From Kofleriaceae bacterium (lineage in GTDB: Bacteria > Myxococcota_A > Polyangia > Haliangiales > Haliangiaceae): a stretch of 64,000 bases of DNA. The translations under genes were made by a program, and so were the position numbers. The stretch covers positions 153,712-217,711 of the forward strand of contig JAGPCY010000010.1 of assembly GCA_018057825.1 (NCBI GenBank), written 5' to 3'. The notes under the pieces are model-generated. The model saw only the letters and a list, made by a program, of their open reading frames with translations. It had not been told where the DNA came from and made no database searches. Of this stretch, positions 16,509-24,966 are shown in pieces (positions within the stretch are counted from its first letter, which is position 1; the number at the start of each line of letters is the position of its first letter).

Positions 16509-17621
16509 TCACTCGCTGTAGCGCGAGCCGTCCCAGCGGTATCGGGTCGCGCTCGTCGTCTCGGTCGGCTCGGTGTCGCCGGCCGCCCATTGCACGGTCG
16601 TCGCGGTGCAGCGCAGGGTGAGCGCGGGCCAGCCGGCGGTGCGCTTGGCGCCGACCTCGAGCTCGCAGCGCGTGACGTCGTCGGCCTCGCCGGTGCTGCC
16701 GCCGTCGTCCCACGACAAGAGCTCGACCAGATCGCTGCCGTCGACGCGGTAGATCGTGGTGGTCACCTCGCGCTTCGCGTACTGCGGACCGTCGGCGCGC
16801 AGCTCGCGGGTGACGACGATCGTGGGGACCGAGGCGTGCAGCGCGATGGGCGCGACCGCGACCTGCCCGCCGGTCGACTCGTCGCCTTCGGCGGCGGCCG
16901 GCGCATGGTCGTAGGTGAGGTCGAGACGTCCCGCGAGGTCCCATCGCTTGCCGAAGCGGAGGATCCCGATCGCCACCTCGACCGTGCCGCTGTCGAGCAC
17001 GTCGACCTGACACGCCCAGCGGCCGCCGAGATCGGTCACCGCCACGCCGGTGATCGCCCGCGCGCCATCGTCAGCGGCGGTGCGCTTGCGCGCCAGCGAC
17101 GCGCCGGGATGAAGCGCCTGGAGACACGCCGTCTCCGTGAGTAGCGGCCGCGAGGTCAAGAGCTCCTCGCTGACGATGCTGCGGTTGGTCGGGTCGAGGA
17201 CGATCCGCTTGGGGCCGACGTCGCCGTAGCGCCCCGAGCGCCAGGTCTGCGTGAACGTGAGCGTGACGCCGGTCGCAGCCCCCGCCGCCGGCGGCGCGAT
17301 CACCACGTCGCGCGCGCTGACCTCGAGCTTGGCCTTGAACATGGCCTTGCGGTCCTTGAGCCAGGCGGCGCGGTTCATCGCCTTGACCGTCTTGCCGACG
17401 CGCTTGACCCCGGCGAAGCCCGGCGCATACAGCGCGGCGTAGTCGTCGTAGCGGCCCTGGTTCTGCGCCGCCAACCACCGGTCGAGGAGCGCGCGCGCCG
17501 CGGCCTCGCTCGAGCCCACGGGACCACCGATCGGCGCACCGACCGGCGCGGGATCGGCTGCCACCGGTTGCGCGGCTGCGAACGCGCCCAGCGCGACCAC
17601 GGCGAGACGCGAGAGGTTCAC
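16509..17621 (-). CDS. Exported NTF2/SnoaL-like domain protein
   Basis: GTG at 17621 begins a signal peptide (NLSRLAVVALGAFAAAQPVAA, cleavage near AAADP-type site) and gives 370 aa; an adjacent GTG at 17624 is equivalent. Residues 45-150 resemble an NTF2-like domain: AARALLDRWLAAQNQGRYDDYAALYAPGF and an RSGRYGDVGPKRIVL strand. The rest has repeated beta strands and two Cys pairs, compatible with a periplasmic protein. It is divergent from the FGE lipoprotein gene (77 bp between starts). No enzymatic motif is visible. Confidence 0.7.
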   Translation of the reverse strand: MNLSRLAVVALGAFAAAQPVAADPAPVGAPIGGPVGSSEAAARALLDRWLAAQNQGRYDDYAALYAPGFAGVKRVGKTVKAMNRAAWLKDRKAMFKAKLEVSARDVVIAPPAAGAATGVTLTFTQTWRSGRYGDVGPKRIVLDPTNRSIVSEELLTSRPLLTETACLQALHPGASLARKRTAADDGARAITGVAVTDLGGRWACQVDVLDSGTVEVAIGILRFGKRWDLAGRLDLTYDHAPAAAEGDESTGGQVAVAPIALHASVPTIVVTRELRADGPQYAKREVTTTIYRVDGSDLVELLSWDDGGSTGEADDVTRCELEVGAKRTAGWPALTLRCTATTVQWAAGDTEPTETTSATRYRWDGSRYSE

Positions 17622-17698
17622 CACCCGACGATCGTAGCCGAACGGCGGGGCGCTGCGGGTCCGACGGGGCCGCTCGCGCCCGTGGTAGCGTCTCGGCG

Positions 17699-18766
17699 AT
17701 GTGGAGGACACGAAGGATCGCAGGGCTGTGGCTCGTCGTGGGGGTCGGGCTCGTGGGCTGCGAGCGCTCGAAGGGCGGCGCCCCGGGCGGTGCGATGGGG
17801 AGCGCGGGGGGCGGTCGCGACGCCGGTACCGACGCGCGCAGCGAGGAGCCGACGGTGCCACCGCCGCCACCGACCGTGAAGTCCGGCGGCAAGGGCGACT
17901 GTCAGACGGCCTATGCGCCCCGGCCGACGCGGGATCCCAACCCGATGTGCAAGATCGACGGCGGCACGTTCGGCATGGGGGCCGCGGAGGATGACCCCAC
18001 GGCGCTTCTGCAGGAGAAGCCGCGGCGGCGGGTGTCGGTGTCGCCGTTCTATCTCGATCAGTTCGAGGTGACGAACGCGCAGATGCTCCACTTCCTCAAC
18101 ACCCGCGGCAACTGGTGCGGCGGCACGCGGGAGCACAAAGATGAGTGCGTGCTGGTCGCGAGCGGCAACGTGGTGGTCAAGGAGAAGAACGGCACCTTCT
18201 TCCTCCGCCCCGAGGGGCATCCGACCGCGCCGTTCACCTACGCGTTCCACGCCGGGGCCGAAGCCTACTGCGCGTGGGTCGGCAAGCGCTTGCCCACCGA
18301 GGCCGAGTGGGAGTTCGCCGCGCGCCACGACCCCAAGACCGGCGCCGACCTTCGGTACCCATGGGGCGACGAGTTCCGACCCAACCACGCGGCCTGCGAT
18401 GAAGCGGCCTGCGCAGACGGATTCGTCGAAACGAAGGACGCGATCGGCGCGGCTATCTATGTCTACGCTCCGGTTGGGACCTTCGACGGAACCCTCGGTC
18501 GGGGTGACGGTTCGTCTCCCTGGGGCGTCCACGATCTGGCGGGGAACGGAAAGGAGTTCGTGGCCGACTTCTACGTCGAGCCGTATCCCTCATGTGGCGC
18601 GTGTATCGATCCGGTTGTGAGCCAACCCTCCGGGGCCAGGCTGGACCACGTCGACCGGACGTTCTACGGCAGCGACCAGAACCAGATCGGTACGCCAAAC
18701 GTCACCCAGCGCAACCCTGGCGAGATCAGCGGGTTCCGCTGTGCGCGCGACGTCCCTAGCGGCTGA
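17699..18766 (+). CDS. FGE-sulfatase domain lipoprotein
   Basis: The ATG at 17699 gives 355 aa with a lipoprotein signal (LWLVVGVGLVGC, Cys21). A Gly/Pro-rich linker (22-65) leads to an FGE-sulfatase domain: CKIDGGTFGMGA, VSPFYLDQFEVTNAQ, CAWVGKRLPTEAEWEFAAR, YPWGDEF, WGVHDLAGNGKEFVAD and SGFRCARD. The usual GNVWEW reads GNGKEF, and the paired catalytic cysteines of true FGE are not evident. It would be anchored in a membrane facing the periplasm or cell surface. The role is likely structural or carbohydrate- or peptide-binding, by inference. Confidence 0.85.
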   Translation: MWRTRRIAGLWLVVGVGLVGCERSKGGAPGGAMGSAGGGRDAGTDARSEEPTVPPPPPTVKSGGKGDCQTAYAPRPTRDPNPMCKIDGGTFGMGAAEDDPTALLQEKPRRRVSVSPFYLDQFEVTNAQMLHFLNTRGNWCGGTREHKDECVLVASGNVVVKEKNGTFFLRPEGHPTAPFTYAFHAGAEAYCAWVGKRLPTEAEWEFAARHDPKTGADLRYPWGDEFRPNHAACDEAACADGFVETKDAIGAAIYVYAPVGTFDGTLGRGDGSSPWGVHDLAGNGKEFVADFYVEPYPSCGACIDPVVSQPSGARLDHVDRTFYGSDQNQIGTPNVTQRNPGEISGFRCARDVPSG

Positions 18767-21700
18767 CTCCGGCGGCAGGAGCGATGGGAACGAGCACCGC
18801 CACGTGCATCGGGCGGCCGGTTCGCAGCTCCTCCCAGGAGCCGCTAGCGTTGACGATCTTCACCCCGGGCTCGACGTCGACCGCGGTCAGGTCAAGCAGG
18901 ACCCGATACGAGACCGTGGTCGTCTCCAAGATGCGCAACGAATCGACTGCAAACGCCCCGACGCCATCGACCCGGAGTTCCGTCGTATCACTGACAGCCT
19001 GTCCATTCACGACCCGGATCACGCCTCGTAGCGCCGCGTCGAGGTCGCCGGTCACGCGCCGCGTCTGGCCGTCGGCGGGATCGAAGACGAAGGTCTGGGG
19101 ATGCTGGGCGACCCGCTCGAAGCCGCCGCGGTCGACGGCGCGGTAGGCGAAGTACTCGAAGGTGTAGGGCACCTTGCCGCCGTCGGGGGCGCCGACCGTC
19201 AAGGTGACGGACCGGAGGTAGATCGTCTCGCCGGTCGAGGTGGTCTCGACGCGCGGGGCCGCCTTGATCTTCGCGACGAACGTGTCGAAGGCCCGCGAGG
19301 GGCGCAGCGCGCGTCCGTCCCAGCTGACCATCACCTGCGCGTCGGCCGAGCTGAGGCGCCACAGGGCGCGATCGTCGACCGCGCGCGGCGCGACCGTGCC
19401 GCCCGTCCCCGTCGGCGTCCCGGGCAACATCGGCAGGTCGCGCGCCTTGCGCTTGCGCCGCTTGGCCTTGCCGCGCGGGGTCTTCGGCAGCGGCTTGGGC
19501 GCGGGTGCTGGGGTCGGCGTCGGCGCTGGGGTCGCGTCGGGCGTCGATGCCGGCGTGGCATCAGTACTCGGCGCCGGCGTCGCATCGTTGCTGGGTGCCG
19601 GCGTCGCATCGTTGCTGGGTGCGGGCGCCGCGTCGGGTGCGGGCGTCGCATCGGGTGCGGGCGTCGCGTCGGGTGCGGGCGTCGCATCGGGTGCGGGCGT
19701 CGCGTCGGGTGCGGGCGTCGCGTCGGGTGCGGGCGTCGCGTCGGGCGTCGCCCCGTTGCCCGTCGGTGAACCATCGCCGTTGGCGTCCTTCGGCTCCTTC
19801 GCGGCTCCCGCGTCCTTCTCACCCGCGTCCTTCGACTCCTTCGCCGCTCCCGCGTCCTTCTCACCCGCGTCCTTCGACTCCTTCGCCGCTCCCGCGTCCT
19901 TCTCACCCGCGTCCTTCGACTCCTTCGCCGCTCCCGCGTCCTTCTCACCCGCGTCCTTCGACTCCTTCGCCGCTCCCGCGTCCTTCTCACCGGCATCCTT
20001 GTCGTCGCCGGCGTCCTTGTCCCTGCCGGCGTCGGCCCCTGCGTCGGAATCCTCGCCGCCGTCACCGCCGTCGCCGCCGTCGCCGCCCTCGCCGCTGTCG
20101 GGCCCCTTGCCATCCCCCTCGACGTCATCGCTGTCGATCGTGAGGCCGTCGTCCTCGGGCGCGTCGGCCACGCCGGCATCGCCCGCACCGCTGTCCTCCC
20201 CCGTGCCGCCGTCCGCGCCGTCGCTCGGCTTGTCGCCGTCGCCCTGCCCCATCCCCGCGCTGCCGTGCTTGAACAGGCGCCACAGTCCCTTGCCGATGTC
20301 GTACAGGTCCTTCACCGTTGAGATCCAGCCGATGATCGGCAGTGCCTTGAAGACGACCTTCGCCGTGCGCGACACCAGCGCTTTGCTCATGCCCTTGGCG
20401 ACCGTTCGCCCGATCCGGGTCCGCACGCCGCGGCGCGCTGCCTCGAACCCCTCGCGCAGCTTGCCGGCGCGCCTCTCGAGGTGCGTGAGATGCCGCGCCA
20501 GCTTTCGGATCTCGTCCTTCTCCGCCTTGAGCCGTCGCTCGACGGCCTGCGCCGCCTGATTCTCGGCCTTCTTCATCGCGCCCTTCGCGCGCTTGGCCGC
20601 GCGACGCCGCTCGGCGAGCTCCTGCTCGGCCACCTGGAAGCGCCGCTTGCGCTCGTCGAGCTTTTCAAGGACCTCCGTCTGCTCATCGAGGACCTTGTGC
20701 AGATCGACGCGTGCCTTCTCGATCGACGCGAGGTCCTTGGCCACCTTCTCCAGCAGGTCGGACGGCGGCGTGACCTCGCCTTGGAGCTTGAGCTCGATGA
20801 CCGCCTGGGGCGGAAACAGGTCGCGCAACCACGGAAGGTCCGTGCCCGTCGCGACGAAGGTCAGCTTGATCAGCTTGACGTCAAGGGCGCCGCTGGTCGA
20901 CAGCGAGGCCTCAAGCCCCGACACCTTCACCGAGAGCCGGAGTCCGTCGACGATCTTCAGGCTTCCCTCCAGGCTCAGGAGTTCGTTCTTGAGCGCCATC
21001 GAGCGCTCGGTCAGGCGGGCCTGCAAGGTCGTGTCGATGGAGGCGTGCTTCAGTCTCGCGTCGTCGCCCTTGACGCCTTGGGCGACGGCGGTCTGTGACT
21101 GGCGCTTGACCTTCACCGCCCAGGTCCAGCGGTTGATGAGCTGCCCTTTCAGCTCGTACGCCAGCGAGGCCGGCGCCACCTTCACGTCGTCATCGGCGGC
21201 GGCCCGCGTCAGCGCCAGGCCCTGGCGCGGCGCCTCGAGTCGCGCGCCGCGCGCCGCACGCCGCGACAGCTCATCGGCCTCGGCCTCGGCCGACGCGCGA
21301 TCAGTCGAGCTGGCGTTGTCCAGGCGGGCCTGGGCCAGGTGCACCACCTCGTGGAGGGCGATGCGCCGTCCGTCCTCGGTCGCGACGTCGACCTCCGGAT
21401 GCAGGTAGATCGCGTCGCCCAGAGCGAGCCCGCGGGTGGTCGCGCGGTGTCCCTCGGTCGCTGCCCGCGCCGCTTCGCCGACGTGGATCGTCGGCGCGAC
21501 CCCGAGGTCCCGCGCCGCCTCGGCGACCACCGCGCGCGCCGCGTCCGCCCGCGCCGCGGCCTCGTCCAGGAAGTCGAACGGATCGACGATCGCCATGGGC
21601 GACGTTCCCCGCGCTGCCAGCGGCCTTGGCCCCGCCGCGCGTGCCGCGGCCCCGTCACGCGCCGGCACCACCGACGGGACGTCCTCCGCCCGCCGGAGCC

Positions 21701-21815
21701 CCTCCGTCAACGTCCGTTTCCCCGGCGCCACCACCCGCCGTGGCGGGGCCGCATCGTCCTCCAGCTCGGTGGCCAGCAGGGGCTCGGGCGTCCGCCAGCC
21801 GATTCGCTCGTTCAT
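18756..21815 (-). CDS. Large DUF4157 (eCIS core) domain protein with coiled coil and long repeats
   Basis: The ATG at 21815 gives 1019 aa and the gene overlaps the convergent FGE lipoprotein gene by 11 bp. The N-terminus carries PGKRTLTEGL (31-40) and the DUF4157 metalloprotease-like motif HEVVHLAQ (155-162). Residues 350-470 are a strong coiled coil, followed by a hydrophobic stretch (FKALPIIGWISTVKDLYDIG). Then comes an acidic low-complexity part, five 14-residue AAKESKDAGEKDAG repeats, about seven PDATPA repeats, a basic KAKRRKRKAR block and a folded C-terminal domain. DUF4157 proteins are typically cargo or accessories of extracellular contractile injection systems; no injection-system structural gene lies in the window. 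Cargo status is inference. Confidence 0.8.
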   Translation of the reverse strand: MNERIGWRTPEPLLATELEDDAAPPRRVVAPGKRTLTEGLRRAEDVPSVVPARDGAAARAAGPRPLAARGTSPMAIVDPFDFLDEAAARADAARAVVAEAARDLGVAPTIHVGEAARAATEGHRATTRGLALGDAIYLHPEVDVATEDGRRIALHEVVHLAQARLDNASSTDRASAEAEADELSRRAARGARLEAPRQGLALTRAAADDDVKVAPASLAYELKGQLINRWTWAVKVKRQSQTAVAQGVKGDDARLKHASIDTTLQARLTERSMALKNELLSLEGSLKIVDGLRLSVKVSGLEASLSTSGALDVKLIKLTFVATGTDLPWLRDLFPPQAVIELKLQGEVTPPSDLLEKVAKDLASIEKARVDLHKVLDEQTEVLEKLDERKRRFQVAEQELAERRRAAKRAKGAMKKAENQAAQAVERRLKAEKDEIRKLARHLTHLERRAGKLREGFEAARRGVRTRIGRTVAKGMSKALVSRTAKVVFKALPIIGWISTVKDLYDIGKGLWRLFKHGSAGMGQGDGDKPSDGADGGTGEDSGAGDAGVADAPEDDGLTIDSDDVEGDGKGPDSGEGGDGGDGGDGGEDSDAGADAGRDKDAGDDKDAGEKDAGAAKESKDAGEKDAGAAKESKDAGEKDAGAAKESKDAGEKDAGAAKESKDAGEKDAGAAKEPKDANGDGSPTGNGATPDATPAPDATPAPDATPAPDATPAPDATPAPDATPAPDAAPAPSNDATPAPSNDATPAPSTDATPASTPDATPAPTPTPAPAPKPLPKTPRGKAKRRKRKARDLPMLPGTPTGTGGTVAPRAVDDRALWRLSSADAQVMVSWDGRALRPSRAFDTFVAKIKAAPRVETTSTGETIYLRSVTLTVGAPDGGKVPYTFEYFAYRAVDRGGFERVAQHPQTFVFDPADGQTRRVTGDLDAALRGVIRVVNGQAVSDTTELRVDGVGAFAVDSLRILETTTVSYRVLLDLTAVDVEPGVKIVNASGSWEELRTGRPMHVAVLVPIAPAAGVSR
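19623..19748. repeat. 18-bp tandem repeat encoding PDATPA
   Basis: About seven copies of an 18-bp unit (GCGTCGGGTGCGGGCGTC on the plus strand) lie inside the DUF4157 gene and encode PDATPA on the minus strand. Third-position C/A exchanges vary between copies, so the array is not brand new. It probably forms an extended linker. Confidence 0.9.
19793..20003. repeat. 42-bp tandem repeat encoding AAKESKDAGEKDAG
   Basis: Five near-identical 42-bp units lie inside the DUF4157 gene. On the minus strand they encode a 14-residue charged repeat (AAKESKDAGEKDAG). Near identity at the DNA level suggests recent expansion or gene-conversion upkeep, so copy number may vary among strains. Confidence 0.92.
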
Positions 21816-22049
21816 GCCCGCCGATATCGACCGCCGCCCGGAGCGGTTGCGTGCTCCCCGCACGATCCCGATGAAGCTCCCACGGGCGCGAAGAGGCGGC
21901 GGTCGTTCATGGGGTCGCCTCGCGCCGCGGAGGTCCCGCCGCATCACCGACAGAGCCAATACGGGTGAACCGGGAGCTGTGCGGACGGCGCGGGTGGGCT
22001 GCGGCATCACGCCGCGCGCGGGGGCGGGCGTGGGTGGCACGATCGCGGG

Positions 22050-22892
22050 ATGGGGAACCTCGAGCTCGAGCGCAAGCGCCACCCGTCGACGTTTCGCAAG
22101 CTGGCGGTGGGGACCTGGGATGATGCGACGGCAGCCAGCGTGTACGGGGCGATGACGCTGCGCATGGAGCCGGCGCTGGCGTACATCGAGGCGTTCCGCG
22201 CGGCGACGGGACGGCACCTGACGGTGACGCACCTGATGGGCCGCGCGGTGGCCCGGGTACTGGCCGACGTGCCCGACGCCAACGCGATCCTGCGCGGCAA
22301 GCACATCTACCTGCGCAAGGACGTGGCGATCTTCTTCCAGGTCGCGATGCAGGATCCGGTGACCGGCGAGCTCGATCTGTCGGGGCTGGTGCTGCGCTCG
22401 GCCCAGACGCGGTCGCTGGCCGAGATCGTCGACGAGTTCACCGCGGCGGCGGCCAAGGTCAAGGCCCGGCGCGATCGCAGCCTCGAGGGCACGCGCTCGC
22501 TCTTGTCGCGCCTGCCGGCCCGCCTGGTCGGCCCGATGCTCAAGGCCACCGGCTACCTGGCCTACGAGTGGAACCTCGACCTGCGCCGGTTGGGCGTGCC
22601 GCGCGACGCCTTCGGCTCGGCGATGATCACCAACATCGGGTCCCTCGGCCTCGAGAGCGCCTTCGCGCCACTGATCCCGTACAGCCGCGTGCCGCTGATC
22701 CTGGCCCTGGGCGCGGTCGAGGACACGCCGGTGGTCGACGGCGACCGGGTGGTGCCGGGCAAGACCATGCGGGTGTGCGCGACCTTCGATCACCGCTTGC
22801 TCGACGGCGCCCACGCCGCGCGCATGGCCCGGGTGCTGCGCGCCCACTTCGCCGACCCGTTCGCCCACTACGACCCGCTGCCCGGACGGTGA
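22050..22892 (+). CDS. 2-oxoacid dehydrogenase E2-like acyltransferase domain protein, stand-alone
   Basis: The ATG at 22050 gives 280 aa consisting only of the chloramphenicol-acetyltransferase-like catalytic fold of E2 enzymes. The active-site motif is TFDHRLLDGAHAARM near residue 250 (catalytic His and Asp). SAMITNIGSLGLESAFAPLIP matches the strand before it. Lipoyl and E1/E3-binding domains are absent and no dehydrogenase genes are nearby, so it is unlikely to be part of a normal pyruvate or oxoglutarate complex. It may transfer acyl groups to another acceptor. The following gene, a peptide transporter, starts 61 bp later on the same strand. Confidence 0.8.
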   Translation: MGNLELERKRHPSTFRKLAVGTWDDATAASVYGAMTLRMEPALAYIEAFRAATGRHLTVTHLMGRAVARVLADVPDANAILRGKHIYLRKDVAIFFQVAMQDPVTGELDLSGLVLRSAQTRSLAEIVDEFTAAAAKVKARRDRSLEGTRSLLSRLPARLVGPMLKATGYLAYEWNLDLRRLGVPRDAFGSAMITNIGSLGLESAFAPLIPYSRVPLILALGAVEDTPVVDGDRVVPGKTMRVCATFDHRLLDGAHAARMARVLRAHFADPFAHYDPLPGR

Positions 22893-22953
22893 ACGCCGGC
22901 GGCGCGACGTTCGTGCGCCGTCCCGGGGGCGACCTGGCGTATGGTCGCCGACC

Positions 22954-24591
22954 ATGCCTGCCCCGCCGCCGCCCGCCGGCCAGATGCCGCGCCAGATCCC
23001 GTTCATCATCGCCAACGAGGCGTGCGAGCGCTTCTCGTTCTACGGGATGCGCAACATCCTCACGACCTTCCTGGCCGCCGCGTTCTTCTCGCACCTGACG
23101 AAGGACGACGCCAAGGGCCAGGCCAAGGACATCTTCCACGTCTTCGTGATCGGCGTTTACTTCTTCCCGCTGATCGGCGGCTGGCTGTCCGATCGGTTCT
23201 TCGGCAAGTACCGCACGATCCTGTTCGTCTCGCTCTTGTACTGCGTCGGCCACGCGCTCCTGGCGATCTTCGAGGACGAACCCAACGGCTTCTACCTGGG
23301 CCTCATGCTGATCGCGATCGGCGCCGGCGGGATCAAACCCCTGGTGTCGACCTTCATGGGCGACCAGTTCGACCAGACCAACAAGGTCAAGGCCAAGCTG
23401 GCCTTCGAGATGTTCTACTGGTCGGTGAACTTCGGCTCGTTCTTCGCGTCGCTGTTCATGCCGCGGCTCCTGCGCGGCGACGGCCCGGCCAACTGGTGGG
23501 GCCTGACGCCGGCGTCGGTCGCTTTCGGCATCCCCGGCATCCTGATGGGCATCGCGGTGATCGCGTTCTGGCTCGGGCGCAAGCGCTACGTGATCGTGCC
23601 GCCGGCCCCGCCCGATCCCAACGCGTTCTCGCGGGTGGTGCGGACCGCGCTCTTGGCCCGCGGCGGCGCGGTGCCGAGCGCCCATGTCGTCGGCGGCGGG
23701 CCGATGACGCCGGCCGGGCGGCCCGGGCTGATGCTGGCGATCGGCGGCCTGACGGTGGGCCTGGTCGCGCTCGTGGCCTGGCCGCTGTCGACCAGCTTCG
23801 GCGGCAAGGACATCGTCATGGCGCTGTGCATGGCCCTGGTCGCGATCCTGGTCGGGCTGGGCGGCGGCGCCTGGCTCCAGCTCGAGCGCGCCCGCGGCGT
23901 GCACCCTGACGAGGCGGTCGACGGCGTGCGCGGCGTCTTGCGCGTGCTGGTGATCTTCGCGCTGGTGACGCCGTTCTGGTCGCTCTTCGATCAGAAGGCC
24001 TCGACCTGGGTCTTCCAGGGCGAGCTGATGTCGAAGCCCGGCTGGTTCGAGCCGGCGATGATGCAGGCGCTCAACCCGGCGCTGGTCTTGATCCTCATCC
24101 CGCTCAACAACCTGGTGGTGTTCCCCGCGCTCAAGCGCGCCGGCTACGACTTCAGCCCGCTGCGCCGGATGGGCCTGGGCATCGCGCTGGCCGGGGCCTC
24201 GTGGGTGGTCGCCGGGCTCTTGCAGGTCACCCTCGACGGCGGCACCAAGCTGTCGATCGTCTGGCAGATCTTGCCGTACCTCTTGCTCACCGCGGGCGAG
24301 GTGCTGGTGTCGGCGACCGGCCTCGAGTTCGCCTACAGCCAGGCGCCCAAGTCGATGAAGGGCGTGATCATGAGCTTCTGGAGCCTGGCCGTGACCGTCG
24401 GCAACCTGTGGGTGCTCCTGGTCGACGAGACGCTCAAGACCAAGCCGGTGATCTCGGCGGTCGCCGACACCGGCCTGTCGATCACCGCGTTCCTGATGTT
24501 CTTCTTCGCGCTGTTCGCGTTCGCGGCGGCGGCGGCGTTCGTCGCGGTCGCCCGGCGCTACCGCATGGTCGACAACTACCGCCAGGCCTAG
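22954..24591 (+). CDS. POT/PTR2 family proton-dependent oligopeptide transporter
   Basis: The ATG at 22954 gives 545 aa, the usual length for this family with 12-14 membrane helices. The N-terminal signature NEACERFSFYGMRNIL matches the ExxERFxYY/G proton-coupling motif on helix 1. FLIGVYFF-type and FSVNFGS-type helices and KSMKGVIMSFWSLAVTVGN also fit the POT family. It would import di- and tripeptides across the inner membrane with protons, using peptides released by secreted peptidases such as those encoded later in the window. The substrate range is not visible from sequence. Confidence 0.92.
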   Translation: MPAPPPPAGQMPRQIPFIIANEACERFSFYGMRNILTTFLAAAFFSHLTKDDAKGQAKDIFHVFVIGVYFFPLIGGWLSDRFFGKYRTILFVSLLYCVGHALLAIFEDEPNGFYLGLMLIAIGAGGIKPLVSTFMGDQFDQTNKVKAKLAFEMFYWSVNFGSFFASLFMPRLLRGDGPANWWGLTPASVAFGIPGILMGIAVIAFWLGRKRYVIVPPAPPDPNAFSRVVRTALLARGGAVPSAHVVGGGPMTPAGRPGLMLAIGGLTVGLVALVAWPLSTSFGGKDIVMALCMALVAILVGLGGGAWLQLERARGVHPDEAVDGVRGVLRVLVIFALVTPFWSLFDQKASTWVFQGELMSKPGWFEPAMMQALNPALVLILIPLNNLVVFPALKRAGYDFSPLRRMGLGIALAGASWVVAGLLQVTLDGGTKLSIVWQILPYLLLTAGEVLVSATGLEFAYSQAPKSMKGVIMSFWSLAVTVGNLWVLLVDETLKTKPVISAVADTGLSITAFLMFFFALFAFAAAAAFVAVARRYRMVDNYRQA

Positions 24592-24630
24592 GCTGGCCCA
24601 GGCGACCACCCACGCCGCGCCGACCCGCCG

Positions 24631-24885
24631 CTACTTCAGGAACGTCTCGGGGTTGAAGTCGGTGTCCTGCTCGCGGTCCTCGCTCGGCGGCCGGCGACGC
24701 CACGACGACGCCGCGCCGCAGCGCACGCACAGGTCGATGTCGCGGCCACCCGAGCGGCCCGACAGGACCCACTTCTCGACGCCCTGGAGGGCCTTGCACT
24801 TGGGGCACGGGTGGAGGAGCGGATCGACCCGCTTGAAGCCACGCTTGGCGATGGCGTTGCGGAAGTTGTCCAGATCGAAGGCCAT
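24631..24885 (-). CDS. Small zinc-ribbon-like protein, 84 aa
   Basis: The ATG at 24885 gives 84 aa. Two CxxC knuckles, CPKC (about residue 28) and CVRC (about residue 54), probably bind one zinc ion. The N-terminus (FDLDNFRNAIAKRGFKRVDPLLHP) is amphipathic and the tail is charged. It is convergent with the transporter gene and divergent from the membrane-protein gene at 24967. It could bind nucleic acid or act as an accessory; no family name is recognised. Confidence 0.7.
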   Translation of the reverse strand: MAFDLDNFRNAIAKRGFKRVDPLLHPCPKCKALQGVEKWVLSGRSGGRDIDLCVRCGAASSWRRRPPSEDREQDTDFNPETFLK

Positions 24886-24966
24886 GGGCCGAGGGTAGCG
24901 CAACGCGGCGACGAGCGCGGCGGGTCGGGCACCACTTCGCGCGCCGGCTGTCGTACAACGCGGGCG

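Noticed and set aside
21816..23015. N-terminal extension of the DUF4157 frame by 400 codons
   Set aside because: The extension lies antisense to the E2-like gene and has no conserved motif; the protein starts sensibly at 21815.
22627..24609. 660-codon minus-strand frame over the transporter gene
   Set aside because: His/Asp/Arg/Gln-rich shadow of a clear POT transporter on the other strand.
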